Assembly (NCBI RefSeq): GCF_014836765.1
Contig: NZ_JACSQG010000001.1
Coordinates: forward strand, 1-64,000
Origin: Serpens gallinarum
GTDB taxonomy: Bacteria; Pseudomonadota; Gammaproteobacteria; Pseudomonadales; Pseudomonadaceae
Length of the DNA: 64,000 bases
Direction: 5' to 3'
Shown piece after piece: positions 30,095 to 38,624 of this stretch. Numbering within the stretch: the first letter of the stretch is position 1; every line of letters begins with the position of its first letter. The position numbers and the translations under genes were made by a program. The notes beneath the pieces are model-generated. The model did not search any database. It was not told where the DNA came from and saw only the letters and a program-made list of their open reading frames with translations.

Positions 30095-30638
30095 GTTGCA
30101 CCTCGGCGTCTTCGTAGGCGAGGCGGCCGGCCAGTCGGTAGGCGCCCTTGATCAGGTCGGAGATGGCTTGCAGCAACAGGCTGAACACCAAAATCAGAAT
30201 GATGGTTTTTTGCAGGTACACGAGCGGCAGACCGCCGGCTTCGGACGAGCCTTCAAACGTGGCCCAGGACGCGCTGACATAGCCCCAGCTCAGCCAGGCC
30301 AGGAAGCCGCACATTGGCATCAGCAGAATCACAGTGCCAAGCATGTTCATGATGGTCTGGGTGCGGGTGGAAAAGCGTTGGTAGAGAATATCCACCCGCA
30401 CATGCGCGCCACGTTGCAAAGCCCAGGCGGCAGCGCCCATGAACACCAGGGCATGGCCGTACATCACTGCTTCCTGCAGAGCGATGGCGCCTGTGCCAAA
30501 ACCGTAACGCAGCACGACCACGACGGTGGTGCCGAATACCAGAAACACAGGAATCCAGGCGCAGATTCGGCCCAGCGCCGCGTTCAGCGCATCGATTGCC
30601 CGCGCAAGCGCGAGCAGGGGAGGAGTTTTCGCGGACAT
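30087..30638 (-). CDS. TRAP transporter small permease (DctQ family)
   Basis: A 183-residue protein with four membrane helices and the DctQ motifs ALQEAVMYGHALVFMGAAAW and GAHVRVDI. It pairs with the downstream DctM subunit, and the genes overlap. AAGGA precedes the ATG by nine bases. No DctP-type solute-binding protein gene is adjacent: upstream is a thioesterase and downstream a mutarotase. The binding protein must be encoded elsewhere, or the transporter uses an unlinked one. Confidence 0.92.
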   Translation of the reverse strand: MSAKTPPLLALARAIDALNAALGRICAWIPVFLVFGTTVVVVLRYGFGTGAIALQEAVMYGHALVFMGAAAWALQRGAHVRVDILYQRFSTRTQTIMNMLGTVILLMPMCGFLAWLSWGYVSASWATFEGSSEAGGLPLVYLQKTIILILVFSLLLQAISDLIKGAYRLAGRLAYEDAEVQRG

Positions 30639-30794
30639 GGGGAGTCCTTAAGGGAAGAGAAAGCAGGAAGGGCGGCGATTCTAGGCCCATGGCCAAACGC
30701 CGGCAACTTCACCGGCCTTGAAAAATAAGTCGTCGCACCGCACGAGCGGCAAGCAAACGCTCTGTACCCGTGCGTTGCGCGAGGCGCCAATGGC

Positions 30795-31217
30795 CTAGCG
30801 CTTGGGAACCGGTCGGGTGCGTCCACTGCCATCGATGGCGACGAACACGAACACCGCCTCGGTGACTTTGCGCCACTCGCTGGACAGCGGATCGTCGCTC
30901 CACACCTCGACCAGCAGGCGCACCGAACTGCGACCGATGTGCTGGGTTTGCGTATAGAAGGACAGCTGTGCGCCGACAGACACCGGCACCATGAACGCCA
31001 TGCGTTCGATGGACACCGTGGCTACCCGGCCGCCGGCGATCTTACTGGCCATGGAGGTACCCGCCAGGTCCATCTGTGCGACCAGCCAGCCACCGTAGAT
31101 ATCGCCGAAGCCGTTGGTCTCACGTGGCAACGCGGTGAATTGCATGGCCAGGTCGCCTTGGGGGATCGGATCGTCCAGTTCCAGTTCTTGATCTTCAGTC
31201 ATGGGGTAAAGGCTCAT
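30795..31217 (-). CDS. Acyl-CoA thioesterase (YciA-like hotdog fold)
   Basis: A 140-residue single-hotdog thioesterase. It cleaves acyl-CoA to free acid and CoA. The family pattern [19 protein letters not shown] holds the catalytic region, followed by [16 protein letters not shown]. It is transcribed divergently from pstS. The first ATG (31217) and another five codons in (31202) both lack a clear ribosome-binding site, so the start is uncertain by five residues. Confidence 0.88.
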   Translation of the reverse strand: MSLYPMTEDQELELDDPIPQGDLAMQFTALPRETNGFGDIYGGWLVAQMDLAGTSMASKIAGGRVATVSIERMAFMVPVSVGAQLSFYTQTQHIGRSSVRLLVEVWSDDPLSSEWRKVTEAVFVFVAIDGSGRTRPVPKR

Positions 31218-31329
31218 CGGGCGTCGTCGTTATCGTTGTTGTGGGAGGCGCGTCTGGATTAAAAAGCACCGCGCCGCAGTATACCGGCAGCCTGAAGGTC
31301 GGGCGACCACGACCGTCGACGTCATCCAA

Positions 31330-31358
31330 CTGTCATATTCCGTTCATAGACTGGTCAC
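31330..31358 (+). promoter_or_regulatory. PHO box (three 11-bp-phased repeats) before pstS
   Basis: CTGTCAT at 31330, CGTTCAT at 31341 and TGGTCAC at 31352 are spaced exactly 11 bases apart with AT-rich or mixed four-base gaps, the layout of PhoB binding sites. GATACT at 31369-31374, eleven bases downstream, can serve as the -10 element. In PhoB-activated promoters the PHO box replaces the -35 element. The site is 60 bases upstream of the pstS ATG. Confidence 0.88.
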
Positions 31359-31417
31359 ACGGCCTGCAGATACTTGGCCCCCGAAGCATCCCCATACCAA
31401 GAGTTCAGGAGCAAGGA

Positions 31418-32386
31418 ATGAAATTGAAGCGATTGATGGCGGCCATGACCTTTGTCGCCGCGGGTGTCACTTCTGTTGGAGCCATGGCAGCCGTTGATCC
31501 GGCGCTGAGCAGCTATACCAAAACTTCAGGTGTTTCCGGCAACCTGTCCAGCGTGGGTTCCGACTCGCTGGCCAACCTGATGACCCTATGGGCTGAAGAG
31601 TTCAAGCGCAGCTACCCGAACGTCAATATCCAGATCCAGGCGGCCGGTTCCTCCACCGCACCGCCGGCGCTGACCGAAGGCACCGCCAACATGGGGCCGA
31701 TGAGCCGCCCGATGAAGGACAACGAGATCCAGGCCTTCGAGCAGAAGTACGGCTACAAGCCGACCGCGGTTCCGGTGGCCATCGACGCCCTGGCGGTGTT
31801 CGTGCACAAGGACAACCCGATCAAGAGCCTGGACATCGCCCAGGTCGACGCGATCTTCTCCAACACTCGTCTGTGCGGCGGCGACAAGAACATCACCACC
31901 TGGGGCCAGCTGGGCCTGACCGGTGAGTGGGCGAACAAGCCGATTCAGCTGTTCGGTCGCAACTCGGTGTCCGGCACCTACGGCTACTTCAAGGAAGAAG
32001 CGCTGTGCAAGGGTGACTTCAAGGCCAACGTCAACGAGCAGCCGGGTTCGGCCTCGGTGGTGCAATCGATTTCCAGTACCCTGAACGCCATCGGTTATTC
32101 GGGCATCGGCTACAAGACCTCCAGCGTCCGTGCCGTGCCGCTGTCCAAGAAAGGCGGTGAAGCTTTCGAAGCCTCGGAAGCCAACGCCCTGGCCGGCAAG
32201 TTCCCGCTGGCGCGCTTCTTCTACGTCTACGTGAACAAGGCGCCTAACAAGTCGCTCAGCCCGCTGGATGCCGAGTTCATCAAGCTGGTGCTGTCCAAGC
32301 AGGGTCAGGAAGTGGTCGTCAAGGACGGTTACATCCCGCTGCCCAAGAACGTGGTCGACAAGACGCTGAAAGAACTGGGTCTGTAA
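31418..32386 (+). CDS. pstS: Periplasmic phosphate-binding protein PstS
   Basis: A 322-residue high-affinity phosphate-binding protein. It has a signal peptide ending AMA (about residue 24) and the phosphate-site patterns [24 protein letters not shown] and [14 protein letters not shown]. The C-terminus KTLKELGL is typical of pseudomonads. The frame is open 59 codons upstream, but AGGAGCAAGGA before ATG 31418 and the signal peptide fix the start. It feeds PstCAB, and its promoter carries a PHO box. Confidence 0.97.
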   Translation: MKLKRLMAAMTFVAAGVTSVGAMAAVDPALSSYTKTSGVSGNLSSVGSDSLANLMTLWAEEFKRSYPNVNIQIQAAGSSTAPPALTEGTANMGPMSRPMKDNEIQAFEQKYGYKPTAVPVAIDALAVFVHKDNPIKSLDIAQVDAIFSNTRLCGGDKNITTWGQLGLTGEWANKPIQLFGRNSVSGTYGYFKEEALCKGDFKANVNEQPGSASVVQSISSTLNAIGYSGIGYKTSSVRAVPLSKKGGEAFEASEANALAGKFPLARFFYVYVNKAPNKSLSPLDAEFIKLVLSKQGQEVVVKDGYIPLPKNVVDKTLKELGL

Positions 32387-32392
32387 GTCAGC

Positions 32393-32463
32393 AAGCCCGC
32401 GCCTGGCGCGGGCTTCGCGACTCCCCCCAATGCCCGTCACGCCCTCGGCGATGACGGGCATTG
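32393..32463 (+). terminator. Two stem-loops after pstS
   Basis: The first stem pairs 32393-32402 with 32406-32415 (ten bp, three-base loop) seven bases after the pstS stop. The second pairs 32428-32439 with 32452-32463 (twelve bp, perfect), then TTGTCGTGTT. Neither has a long T-run. They probably cut down read-through so that pstS is made in excess over pstCAB, and protect its 3' end. Confidence 0.6.
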
Positions 32464-32476
32464 TCGTGTTAGTGCG

Positions 32477-32505
32477 CTGTAACTTTTCTGTCACACGATC
32501 GGCAT
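32477..32505 (+). promoter_or_regulatory. Second PHO box, before pstC
   Basis: CTGTAAC at 32477 and CTGTCAC at 32488 are 11 bases apart with TTTT between them, an excellent match to the PhoB repeat. A weaker third unit, TCGGCAT, is in phase at 32499. CATAAA at about 32503 may belong to the -10 region. It gives pstC-pstA-pstB-phoU its own phosphate-controlled promoter. Confidence 0.8.
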
Positions 32506-32568
32506 AAAGTGGCGCCTTAAAATTTACGACAGCCCGCTGCGTTTGGTAGCGGTCGCGGAATTCCTGGC

Positions 32569-34851
32569 ATGAATGAATTGGCGAATGAACCCATGACTGC
32601 TCCTTCCCACTCGCCGGGGCTGGATTTCAACACTCCTGCCCTCAAGCGCAAGCGGCGCATACGCGCTCTCAAGGACCGTCTGGCCCGCTGGTACGTCACC
32701 ATTGGCGGCCTGGCTGTGCTGGGCGCCATTACCTTGATCTTCTTCTACTTGGCTCAAGTCGTCCTGCCCATGTTCCAAGGCGCCGACCTGCAGGCCGAAC
32801 AGGCCGTGCAACCTGCCTGGCTGGCGGAGCAATCGCCGCCCTTGCTGCTGGCCGTCGAAGAGCAGAACCAGGTGGGATTGCGCCTGGGTACAGACGGACA
32901 GGTGCAGTTCTTTTCGGTGGCTAGCGGCGACGTCTTGCGCAGCGAAGCCGTAGCCTTGCCGGCCGACAGCCAGATTGTCTCCCTGGGCGAAGACACGCCC
33001 GGCAGCAGCCGCTTTGTCCTGGGCCTGAGCAATGGCCAGGCGCTGGTCATCGAACACGCCTACACGCTCAGTTACCCCAACAATCAGAAAACCATCACCC
33101 CCGAGCTGGTTTACCCCTACGGCCCGGAGCCGATCCAACTGGACCCCCAGGGTCGTGCGCTGCAGCAGGTAAGTGTCAGCTTGAATGGATCGAGCCTGCT
33201 GCTGGCCGCTGCCACGGGCAATGAACTGCATGCCCTGCGTCTGGAGCGTGAGGAAAACCTGTTCACTGGCGAGGTCACCCGCGACGAGCATCGCTTCGAG
33301 CTGCCGCGTCTCGCCGAGCCGATCAAGGCCGTGCTCGTCGACCCGCGCCAGCAATGGTTGTTCGCCTTCAATGGCAAGGCGAGCGTGGACGTGTTCGACC
33401 TGCGTCGCCAGCAGTTCAACGGCCGTTACAAGCTGCTGAGCGGCACGGGCGAGGTCACCACGGTGCGTTCCCTACTGGGCGGCATCTCGCTGATGATTGG
33501 CGACTCGAAGGGCGGCATCGGCCAGTGGTTCATGGTGCGCGACGAGGATGGCCAGTCCACCCTGCAGAACGTGCGCAACTTCCAGCTGGGCGACAGCCCG
33601 ATTACGCAGATCCTGCCCGAGGAGCGCCGCAAAGGCTTCCTGGCCATGGACCAGGCGGGCCAGGTCGGTGTTTTCCACAGCACCGCGCACCGCACGCTGC
33701 TCACCCAATCCGCGGCCGACGGCACCGCGCACGCTGCACTGTCGCCCCGTGCCAACCGTCTGCTGGTGGAGCGCGAGGGCAGCCTGCAAAACCTGGTCAT
33801 CGACAACCCGCACCCGGAGATTTCCTGGAGCGCGCTGTGGGGCAAGGTCTGGTACGAGAGCTACGACGAACCCCAGTACGTGTGGCAGTCGACCTCGGCC
33901 AATACCGACTTCGAGCCCAAGCTGAGCCTCGCGCCGCTGGCCTTCGGTACCCTCAAGGCAGCCTTCTACGCCATGCTGCTGGCCGCGCCGCTGGCCATTT
34001 GCGCGGCGATCTACACCGCCTACTTCATGGCCCCGACGCTGCGCCGCAAGGTCAAGCCGGTGATCGAGCTGATGGAGGCGATGCCCACGGTGATTCTCGG
34101 CTTTATCGCCGGTTTGTTCCTCGCGCCTTATATCGAGGGGCACCTGCCAGGCATTTTCAGTCTGCTGTTGCTGATGCCGGTGGGCATTATCGGCGCCGCC
34201 TGGCTGTGGAGCCGCCTGCCGGAGTCCATCCGCCTGCGCGTGCCGGACGGCTGGGAAGCACTGCTGCTGATTCCGGTGGTGCTGGGCGTGGGTGCGTTCT
34301 CCCTGGGCATCAGCGGTCACCTGGAGAATGCCTTCTTCGGCGGCGACATGCGCCTGTGGCTGAGCAATGACCTGGGCATCCCGTTCGACCAGCGCAACGC
34401 CTTGGTGGTCGGCCTGGCCATGGGCTTTGCGGTGATCCCGAACATCTACTCGATCGCCGAGGACGCCGTGTTCAGCGTACCCAAGAGCCTCACCTACGGC
34501 TCGCTGGCCTTGGGCGCCACGCCCTGGCAGACGCTGACCCGCGTGGTCATCCTGACCGCCAGTCCGGGGATCTTCTCGGCGCTGATGATCGGCATGGGCC
34601 GCGCGGTGGGTGAAACCATGATCGTGCTGATGGCCACCGGCAATACGCCGATCATGGAAGCCAACATCTTCGAGGGTCTGCGCACCCTGGCCGCCAACGT
34701 GGCGGTGGAAATGCCCGAATCCGAGGTCGGCAGCAGCCACTATCGCGTGCTGTTCCTGGCTGCCCTGGTGCTGCTGATGTTCACCTTCGTGATGAACACC
34801 CTGGCCGAACTGATCCGCCAGCGCCTGCGTGGCAAGTACGCGGCGCTGTAA
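32569..34851 (+). CDS. pstC: Phosphate ABC transporter permease PstC, long form
   Basis: A 760-residue permease, more than twice the length of E. coli PstC. One membrane helix (about 45-68) is followed by ~380 residues with repeated beta-strand patterns, probably a periplasmic propeller-like domain. Then comes the permease domain with LMEAMPTVILGFIAGLF, ALGATPWQTL and GMGRAVGETMIVLMATGNT. Pseudomonads typically carry this long form. The chosen ATG is the first; an alternative lies eight codons in. Together with PstA it forms the inner-membrane channel for phosphate. Confidence 0.94.
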   Translation: MNELANEPMTAPSHSPGLDFNTPALKRKRRIRALKDRLARWYVTIGGLAVLGAITLIFFYLAQVVLPMFQGADLQAEQAVQPAWLAEQSPPLLLAVEEQNQVGLRLGTDGQVQFFSVASGDVLRSEAVALPADSQIVSLGEDTPGSSRFVLGLSNGQALVIEHAYTLSYPNNQKTITPELVYPYGPEPIQLDPQGRALQQVSVSLNGSSLLLAAATGNELHALRLEREENLFTGEVTRDEHRFELPRLAEPIKAVLVDPRQQWLFAFNGKASVDVFDLRRQQFNGRYKLLSGTGEVTTVRSLLGGISLMIGDSKGGIGQWFMVRDEDGQSTLQNVRNFQLGDSPITQILPEERRKGFLAMDQAGQVGVFHSTAHRTLLTQSAADGTAHAALSPRANRLLVEREGSLQNLVIDNPHPEISWSALWGKVWYESYDEPQYVWQSTSANTDFEPKLSLAPLAFGTLKAAFYAMLLAAPLAICAAIYTAYFMAPTLRRKVKPVIELMEAMPTVILGFIAGLFLAPYIEGHLPGIFSLLLLMPVGIIGAAWLWSRLPESIRLRVPDGWEALLLIPVVLGVGAFSLGISGHLENAFFGGDMRLWLSNDLGIPFDQRNALVVGLAMGFAVIPNIYSIAEDAVFSVPKSLTYGSLALGATPWQTLTRVVILTASPGIFSALMIGMGRAVGETMIVLMATGNTPIMEANIFEGLRTLAANVAVEMPESEVGSSHYRVLFLAALVLLMFTFVMNTLAELIRQRLRGKYAAL

Positions 34852-34866
34852 GAGGAAGGTTTTGAC

Positions 34867-36537
34867 GTGAAACAGAACAATCTGAAAACCTGGTTCAAAA
34901 GCGGCACGCCTTGGGTGTGGATGAACGCGGGGGCGGTTGCCATCGCGGTGGTCATGACCCTGGGGCTGTTGCTGGTGATTGCCACCCGCGGGCTGGGACA
35001 TTTCTGGCCGGCCGATGTGATCGAAGCCGATTACCAAATGCCTGGCCAGGCCAGTCGTGTATTGGCGGGCGAAGTGGTGCAGCTGGAAGAAGTACCGCGT
35101 GCTCGCCTGGCCGCATCCGGCCTGCCGGTGACTGCCGAGGGTGGCGAGTTCATGACCCGCGAGCTGCTCAAGGTGGGCAACCGTGAGGTGTATGGCGCCG
35201 ACTTCAGCTGGGTGGTTGGCGAATGGCTGGCCAACCTGCGCACGCCTGCCGACTTGACGGTGCTGGAGCGCCGCGAGTGGGGCAACTTCTACGGCTATCT
35301 GCTCAACGTCAAGGAAAGCGGCCAACTGGTCGCCGAGGGCGAGGCCGCCTGGGGCGAGTTGCAGCGGCGCATTGACCGGGTCGATGCGCTGCACAAGGAC
35401 ATCGTAACGCTCGAGAAGCAGGACATCGGCCGTATCAACCATGGACTGGAGCGTTTGCGTCTGCAGGGCCGCAAGCTGGAGTTGCAAGGCAAGCTGGATG
35501 CCGCCGCCCAGGCTGATCTGGATGCCGAGCGGGCGCAGTGGGATGCCGAGTACAAGGTGCTGGAAACCCGCCTGGTCGAGCTGTATCAGGCGTTCAACCG
35601 TGACAGCGTGACGGTGCGCACGGTCGATGGCCGGGAGCAGGAGATCAGCCTCGGCAAGGTGGTGCGTGCCTTCCAGCCCAACGCCATGTCGTTCGGGGAC
35701 AAGCTCGGCTTCTACTTCATCAAGCTGTGGGAGTTCGTCAGCGACGAGCCGCGTGAGGCGAACACCGAAGGCGGCATCTTCCCGGCGATCTTCGGTACGG
35801 TGCTGATGACGCTGATCATGGCGGTAATCGTCACCCCGTTCGGCGTGATCGCGGCGGTGTACCTGCGCGAATACGCCAAGCAGGGCGTGCTGACCCGGGT
35901 GATCCGCATTGCGGTGAACAACCTCGCCGGCGTGCCGTCCATCGTTTACGGCGTGTTCGGCCTGGGCTTCTTCGTCTATGTGCTGGGCGGCTCCATTGAC
36001 CGGTTGTTCTTCCCGGAAGCCGCGCCGGCGCCGACCTTCGGTACGCCGGGCCTGATGTGGGCCTCGCTGACCCTGGCGATCCTTACGCTGCCGGTGGTGA
36101 TCGTTGCCACCGAAGAAGGCCTGGCGCGCATTCCGCGTACCGTGCGCGAGGGTTCGCTGGCGCTGGGTGCCACCAAGGCCGAAACGCTGTGGAAGATCGT
36201 CTTGCCGATGGCCAGCCCGGCGATGATGACCGGCCTGATCCTTGCCGTGGCGCGTGCCGCCGGTGAAGTGGCGCCGCTGATGCTGGTGGGCGTGGTCAAA
36301 CTGGCGCCGAGCCTGCCCCTGGATGGCAACTATCCCTACCTGCACCTCGACCAGAAAATCATGCACCTGGGCTTCCACATCTACGACGTCGGCTTCCAGA
36401 GCCCCAACGTCGAAGCCGCACGCCCCTTGGTGTATGCCACCGCGTTGCTGCTGGTGGTGGTAATCGCCACCTTGAACATGAGTGCGGTCTACATCCGCAA
36501 CCACCTGCGCGAAAAGTACAAGGCGCTTGAACACTAA
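34867..36537 (+). CDS. pstA: Phosphate ABC transporter permease PstA, long form
   Basis: A 556-residue permease with a GTG start preceded by GAGGAAGG. The first helix (about 20-42) is followed by ~250 extra residues, including a charged coiled-coil stretch (about 150-235), before the permease domain (AIFGTVLMTLIMAVIVTPFG, VYGVFGLGFFVYVLGG, SLALGATKAETLWKIVLP, each within 20 residues). E. coli PstA lacks this insert. It partners with the equally enlarged PstC, so the two extra domains may face each other in the periplasm (inference). Confidence 0.94.
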   Translation: MKQNNLKTWFKSGTPWVWMNAGAVAIAVVMTLGLLLVIATRGLGHFWPADVIEADYQMPGQASRVLAGEVVQLEEVPRARLAASGLPVTAEGGEFMTRELLKVGNREVYGADFSWVVGEWLANLRTPADLTVLERREWGNFYGYLLNVKESGQLVAEGEAAWGELQRRIDRVDALHKDIVTLEKQDIGRINHGLERLRLQGRKLELQGKLDAAAQADLDAERAQWDAEYKVLETRLVELYQAFNRDSVTVRTVDGREQEISLGKVVRAFQPNAMSFGDKLGFYFIKLWEFVSDEPREANTEGGIFPAIFGTVLMTLIMAVIVTPFGVIAAVYLREYAKQGVLTRVIRIAVNNLAGVPSIVYGVFGLGFFVYVLGGSIDRLFFPEAAPAPTFGTPGLMWASLTLAILTLPVVIVATEEGLARIPRTVREGSLALGATKAETLWKIVLPMASPAMMTGLILAVARAAGEVAPLMLVGVVKLAPSLPLDGNYPYLHLDQKIMHLGFHIYDVGFQSPNVEAARPLVYATALLLVVVIATLNMSAVYIRNHLREKYKALEH

Positions 36538-36550
36538 CAGCCGATAAAAG

Positions 36551-36617
36551 CGCTGGAGGCTGAACGCTGGACGAGTGAGGGCTTTTTCGTCCAGCCTCAA
36601 GCCTTCGGCCTCCAGCG
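36551..36617. repeat. REP-like imperfect palindrome between pstA and pstB
   Basis: CGCTGGAGGC (36551-36560) pairs with GCCTCCAGCG (36608-36617), and inside it GCTGGACG (36566-36573) pairs with CGTCCAGC (36588-36595). The centre contains CTTTTT. The same word family (GCTGGAGGCTGAAC, CGTCCAGCCT) occurs again after pstB, so this is a dispersed palindromic repeat rather than a one-off terminator. Confidence 0.75.
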
Positions 36618-36633
36618 AATGACGGAGACACCC

Positions 36634-37467
36634 ATGCAAGCACAAAACCATAGCCACGGCATCGACATCGGCGCCCTGGGTCGCAACAAGCAGAGCCTGT
36701 CGCTGGCCGACGAGAAGGTGGCGCTGGAAGTGCCCGGCCTGAACCTGTTCTACGGGCAGAAGCAGGCCCTGCACAATGTCGCCCTGAACATTCCCAAGGA
36801 GCGCGTGACCGCCTTCATCGGTCCGTCCGGCTGCGGCAAGTCCACCCTGCTGCGCTGCTTCAACCGCATGAACGACCTGGTGGACGGTTGCCGCGTCGAG
36901 GGCGAGATTCGCCTCGACGGCAACGACATCTACCGCAAGGGCGAGGACGTCGCCGAGCTGCGCCGCCGCGTCGGCATGGTGTTTCAGAAGCCCAACCCGT
37001 TCCCCAAGAGCATCTACGAGAACGTGGTTTACGGCCTGCGCATCCAGGGCATCAACAAGAAGCGCACCCTTGATGAGGCCGTGGAGTGGGCGCTCAAGGG
37101 CGCGGCGCTGTGGGACGAGGTCAAGGACCGCCTGCACGAGTCGGCCCTGGGCCTGTCCGGCGGCCAGCAGCAGCGTCTGGTGATCGCGCGGACCATCGCC
37201 GTGTCGCCGGAAGTGCTGCTGCTCGACGAACCCTGCTCGGCGCTCGATCCGATCTCCACCCTCAAGGTGGAAGAGCTGATCTACGAGCTGAAGTCCAAGT
37301 ACACCATCGTCATCGTCACCCACAACATGCAGCAGGCCGCGCGCGTTTCGGACTACACGGCGTTCATGTACATGGGCAAACTGATCGAGTACGGCGACAC
37401 TGACACGCTGTTCACCAACCCGGCGCAGAAGCAGACCGAGGACTACATCACCGGGCGCTACGGCTAG
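36634..37467 (+). CDS. pstB: Phosphate ABC transporter ATPase PstB
   Basis: A 277-residue ABC ATPase with Walker [10 protein letters not shown], signature [12 protein letters not shown] and Walker [14 protein letters not shown]. It energises phosphate uptake by PstCA, and with PhoU it signals phosphate status to PhoR. An ATG five codons earlier (36619) is in frame. GGAG six bases before 36634, and the start MQ...[10 protein letters not shown], favour the later one. Confidence 0.97.
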   Translation: MQAQNHSHGIDIGALGRNKQSLSLADEKVALEVPGLNLFYGQKQALHNVALNIPKERVTAFIGPSGCGKSTLLRCFNRMNDLVDGCRVEGEIRLDGNDIYRKGEDVAELRRRVGMVFQKPNPFPKSIYENVVYGLRIQGINKKRTLDEAVEWALKGAALWDEVKDRLHESALGLSGGQQQRLVIARTIAVSPEVLLLDEPCSALDPISTLKVEELIYELKSKYTIVIVTHNMQQAARVSDYTAFMYMGKLIEYGDTDTLFTNPAQKQTEDYITGRYG

Positions 37468-37487
37468 TACCACGCAAGACGAGAAGA

Positions 37488-37555
37488 GCGCTGGAGGCTG
37501 GAGGCTGAACGAATGGCTTCCTCGTCCAGCCTTCAGCCTTCAGCCTTCAGCGGCT
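37488..37555. repeat. REP-like imperfect palindrome between pstB and phoU
   Basis: AGCGCTGGAGGCTGGAGGCTGA on the left is mirrored, imperfectly, by CCAGCCTTCAGCCTTCAGCC on the right, each broken into short GGAGGCT and CCTTCAG units. It shares the words GCGCTGGAGGCTG and TCGTCCAGCCT with the element before pstB. The short tandem units vary in number between arms (left GGAGGCT twice, right CCTTCAG three times). Confidence 0.75.
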
Positions 37556-37570
37556 TTTCGGAGTTTTGAT

Positions 37571-38299
37571 ATGAAAGACAATCACAGCCAACACATCTCC
37601 CAGCAGTTCAACGCCGAGCTGGAAGAGGTGCGTAGCCACCTGCTGGCCATGGGTGGCCTGGTGGAAAAGCAGGTCAATGACGCGGTCACCGCGCTGATCG
37701 AGGCTGATTCGGGCCTGGCCCAGCAGGTGCGTGAGCTCGACGAGCAGACCAACCAGATGGAGCGCGACATTGACGAGGCGTGCCTGCGCATCCTCGCCCG
37801 CCGCCAGCCGGCGGCCTCCGACCTGCGCCTGGTGATCAGCATCTCCAAATCGGTAATCGACCTGGAGCGCATCGGCGACGAGGCGTCGAAGATTGCCCGT
37901 CGCGCCATTCAACTGTGTGAGGAAGGCTCGGCGCCGCGTGGTTATGTCGAGGTGCGGCATATCGGTGACCAAGTACGCAAGATGGTGCAGGATGCGCTGG
38001 ACGCCTTCGCGCGCTTCGACCCGGAGTTGGCCCTGGCAGTGGCGCAGTATGACAAGACCGTCGATCGCGAGTACAAGACCGCCCTGCGCGAGCTGGTCAC
38101 CTACATGATGGAAGACCCGCGGGCGATCTCGCGCGTGCTCAATGTGATCTGGGCGCTGCGCTCGCTGGAGCGCATCGGCGACCATGCGCGCAACATCGCC
38201 GAACTGGTGATTTACCTGGTACGCGGCACCGATGTACGTCACATGGGCCTCAAGCGCATGCGCGAGGAAGTTCAGGGCGACAAGGGTTCGCCGGCATAA
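37571..38299 (+). CDS. phoU: Phosphate signalling regulator PhoU
   Basis: A 242-residue two-repeat, six-helix PhoU protein. The E/DxxxD metal-binding patterns recur in each half (VIDLERIGDEASKIARRA and LRSLERIGDHARNIAELV). PhoU links PstB to the sensor PhoR and keeps the Pho regulon off when phosphate is plentiful. It is the last gene of the pst operon. Confidence 0.97.
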   Translation: MKDNHSQHISQQFNAELEEVRSHLLAMGGLVEKQVNDAVTALIEADSGLAQQVRELDEQTNQMERDIDEACLRILARRQPAASDLRLVISISKSVIDLERIGDEASKIARRAIQLCEEGSAPRGYVEVRHIGDQVRKMVQDALDAFARFDPELALAVAQYDKTVDREYKTALRELVTYMMEDPRAISRVLNVIWALRSLERIGDHARNIAELVIYLVRGTDVRHMGLKRMREEVQGDKGSPA

Positions 38300-38624
38300 C
38301 GTGCAGAACCGCTGCATGGCCGCGAGTGGGCGCATAACGTTCGCGGCCAAACGGTACCATCGTTTCGCCAAACTTGATCCGCAGCGCTCGCAGTCTGGCC
38401 CCTGCTGTCGTTTTCAATGGCTTGCTAAAGCCAGGCCTGGGCCAGCCGATACCCAACAGAACAGGCACTGCTAGGTGTCAACGTACGGAAAACCGGCGCA
38501 CGCCTCGGTTTTCCTTGTGCCGTGGGCGAAAGGGGCGGGTTTTGGCTGAATCAGCGGAACGATTTGAAGTGGCATTAGGCTATTACTGCCGCCTATGCTT
38601 GATCCCCTCGAGTGGGAGGGTGCG
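38300..38624. other. Intergenic region after phoU with a terminator stem
   Basis: About 325 bases without a convincing gene. Short open frames here lack ribosome-binding sites and family resemblance. It holds one clear stem: GGAAAACCG (38487-38495) pairs with CGGTTTTCC (38506-38514), followed by TTGTGC, a plausible terminator for the pst operon. The remainder presumably carries the promoter of the receiver gene that starts at 38625. I cannot assign its hexamers. Confidence 0.65.

Noticed and set aside
33472-37473. A 1333-codon open frame antisense to pstC, pstA and pstB
   Set aside because: It is His/Gln/Arg-rich, follows the codon bias of the real genes on the other strand, crosses intergenic repeats and has no family resemblance. 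It is a high-GC shadow frame.
36551-37555. CRISPR array around pstB
   Set aside because: The two repeat elements are single palindromes with short internal tandem units, not regularly spaced direct repeats with unique spacers.
38300-38624. Small open frames after phoU
   Set aside because: No ribosome-binding sites, no recognisable family, and they overlap a terminator stem.
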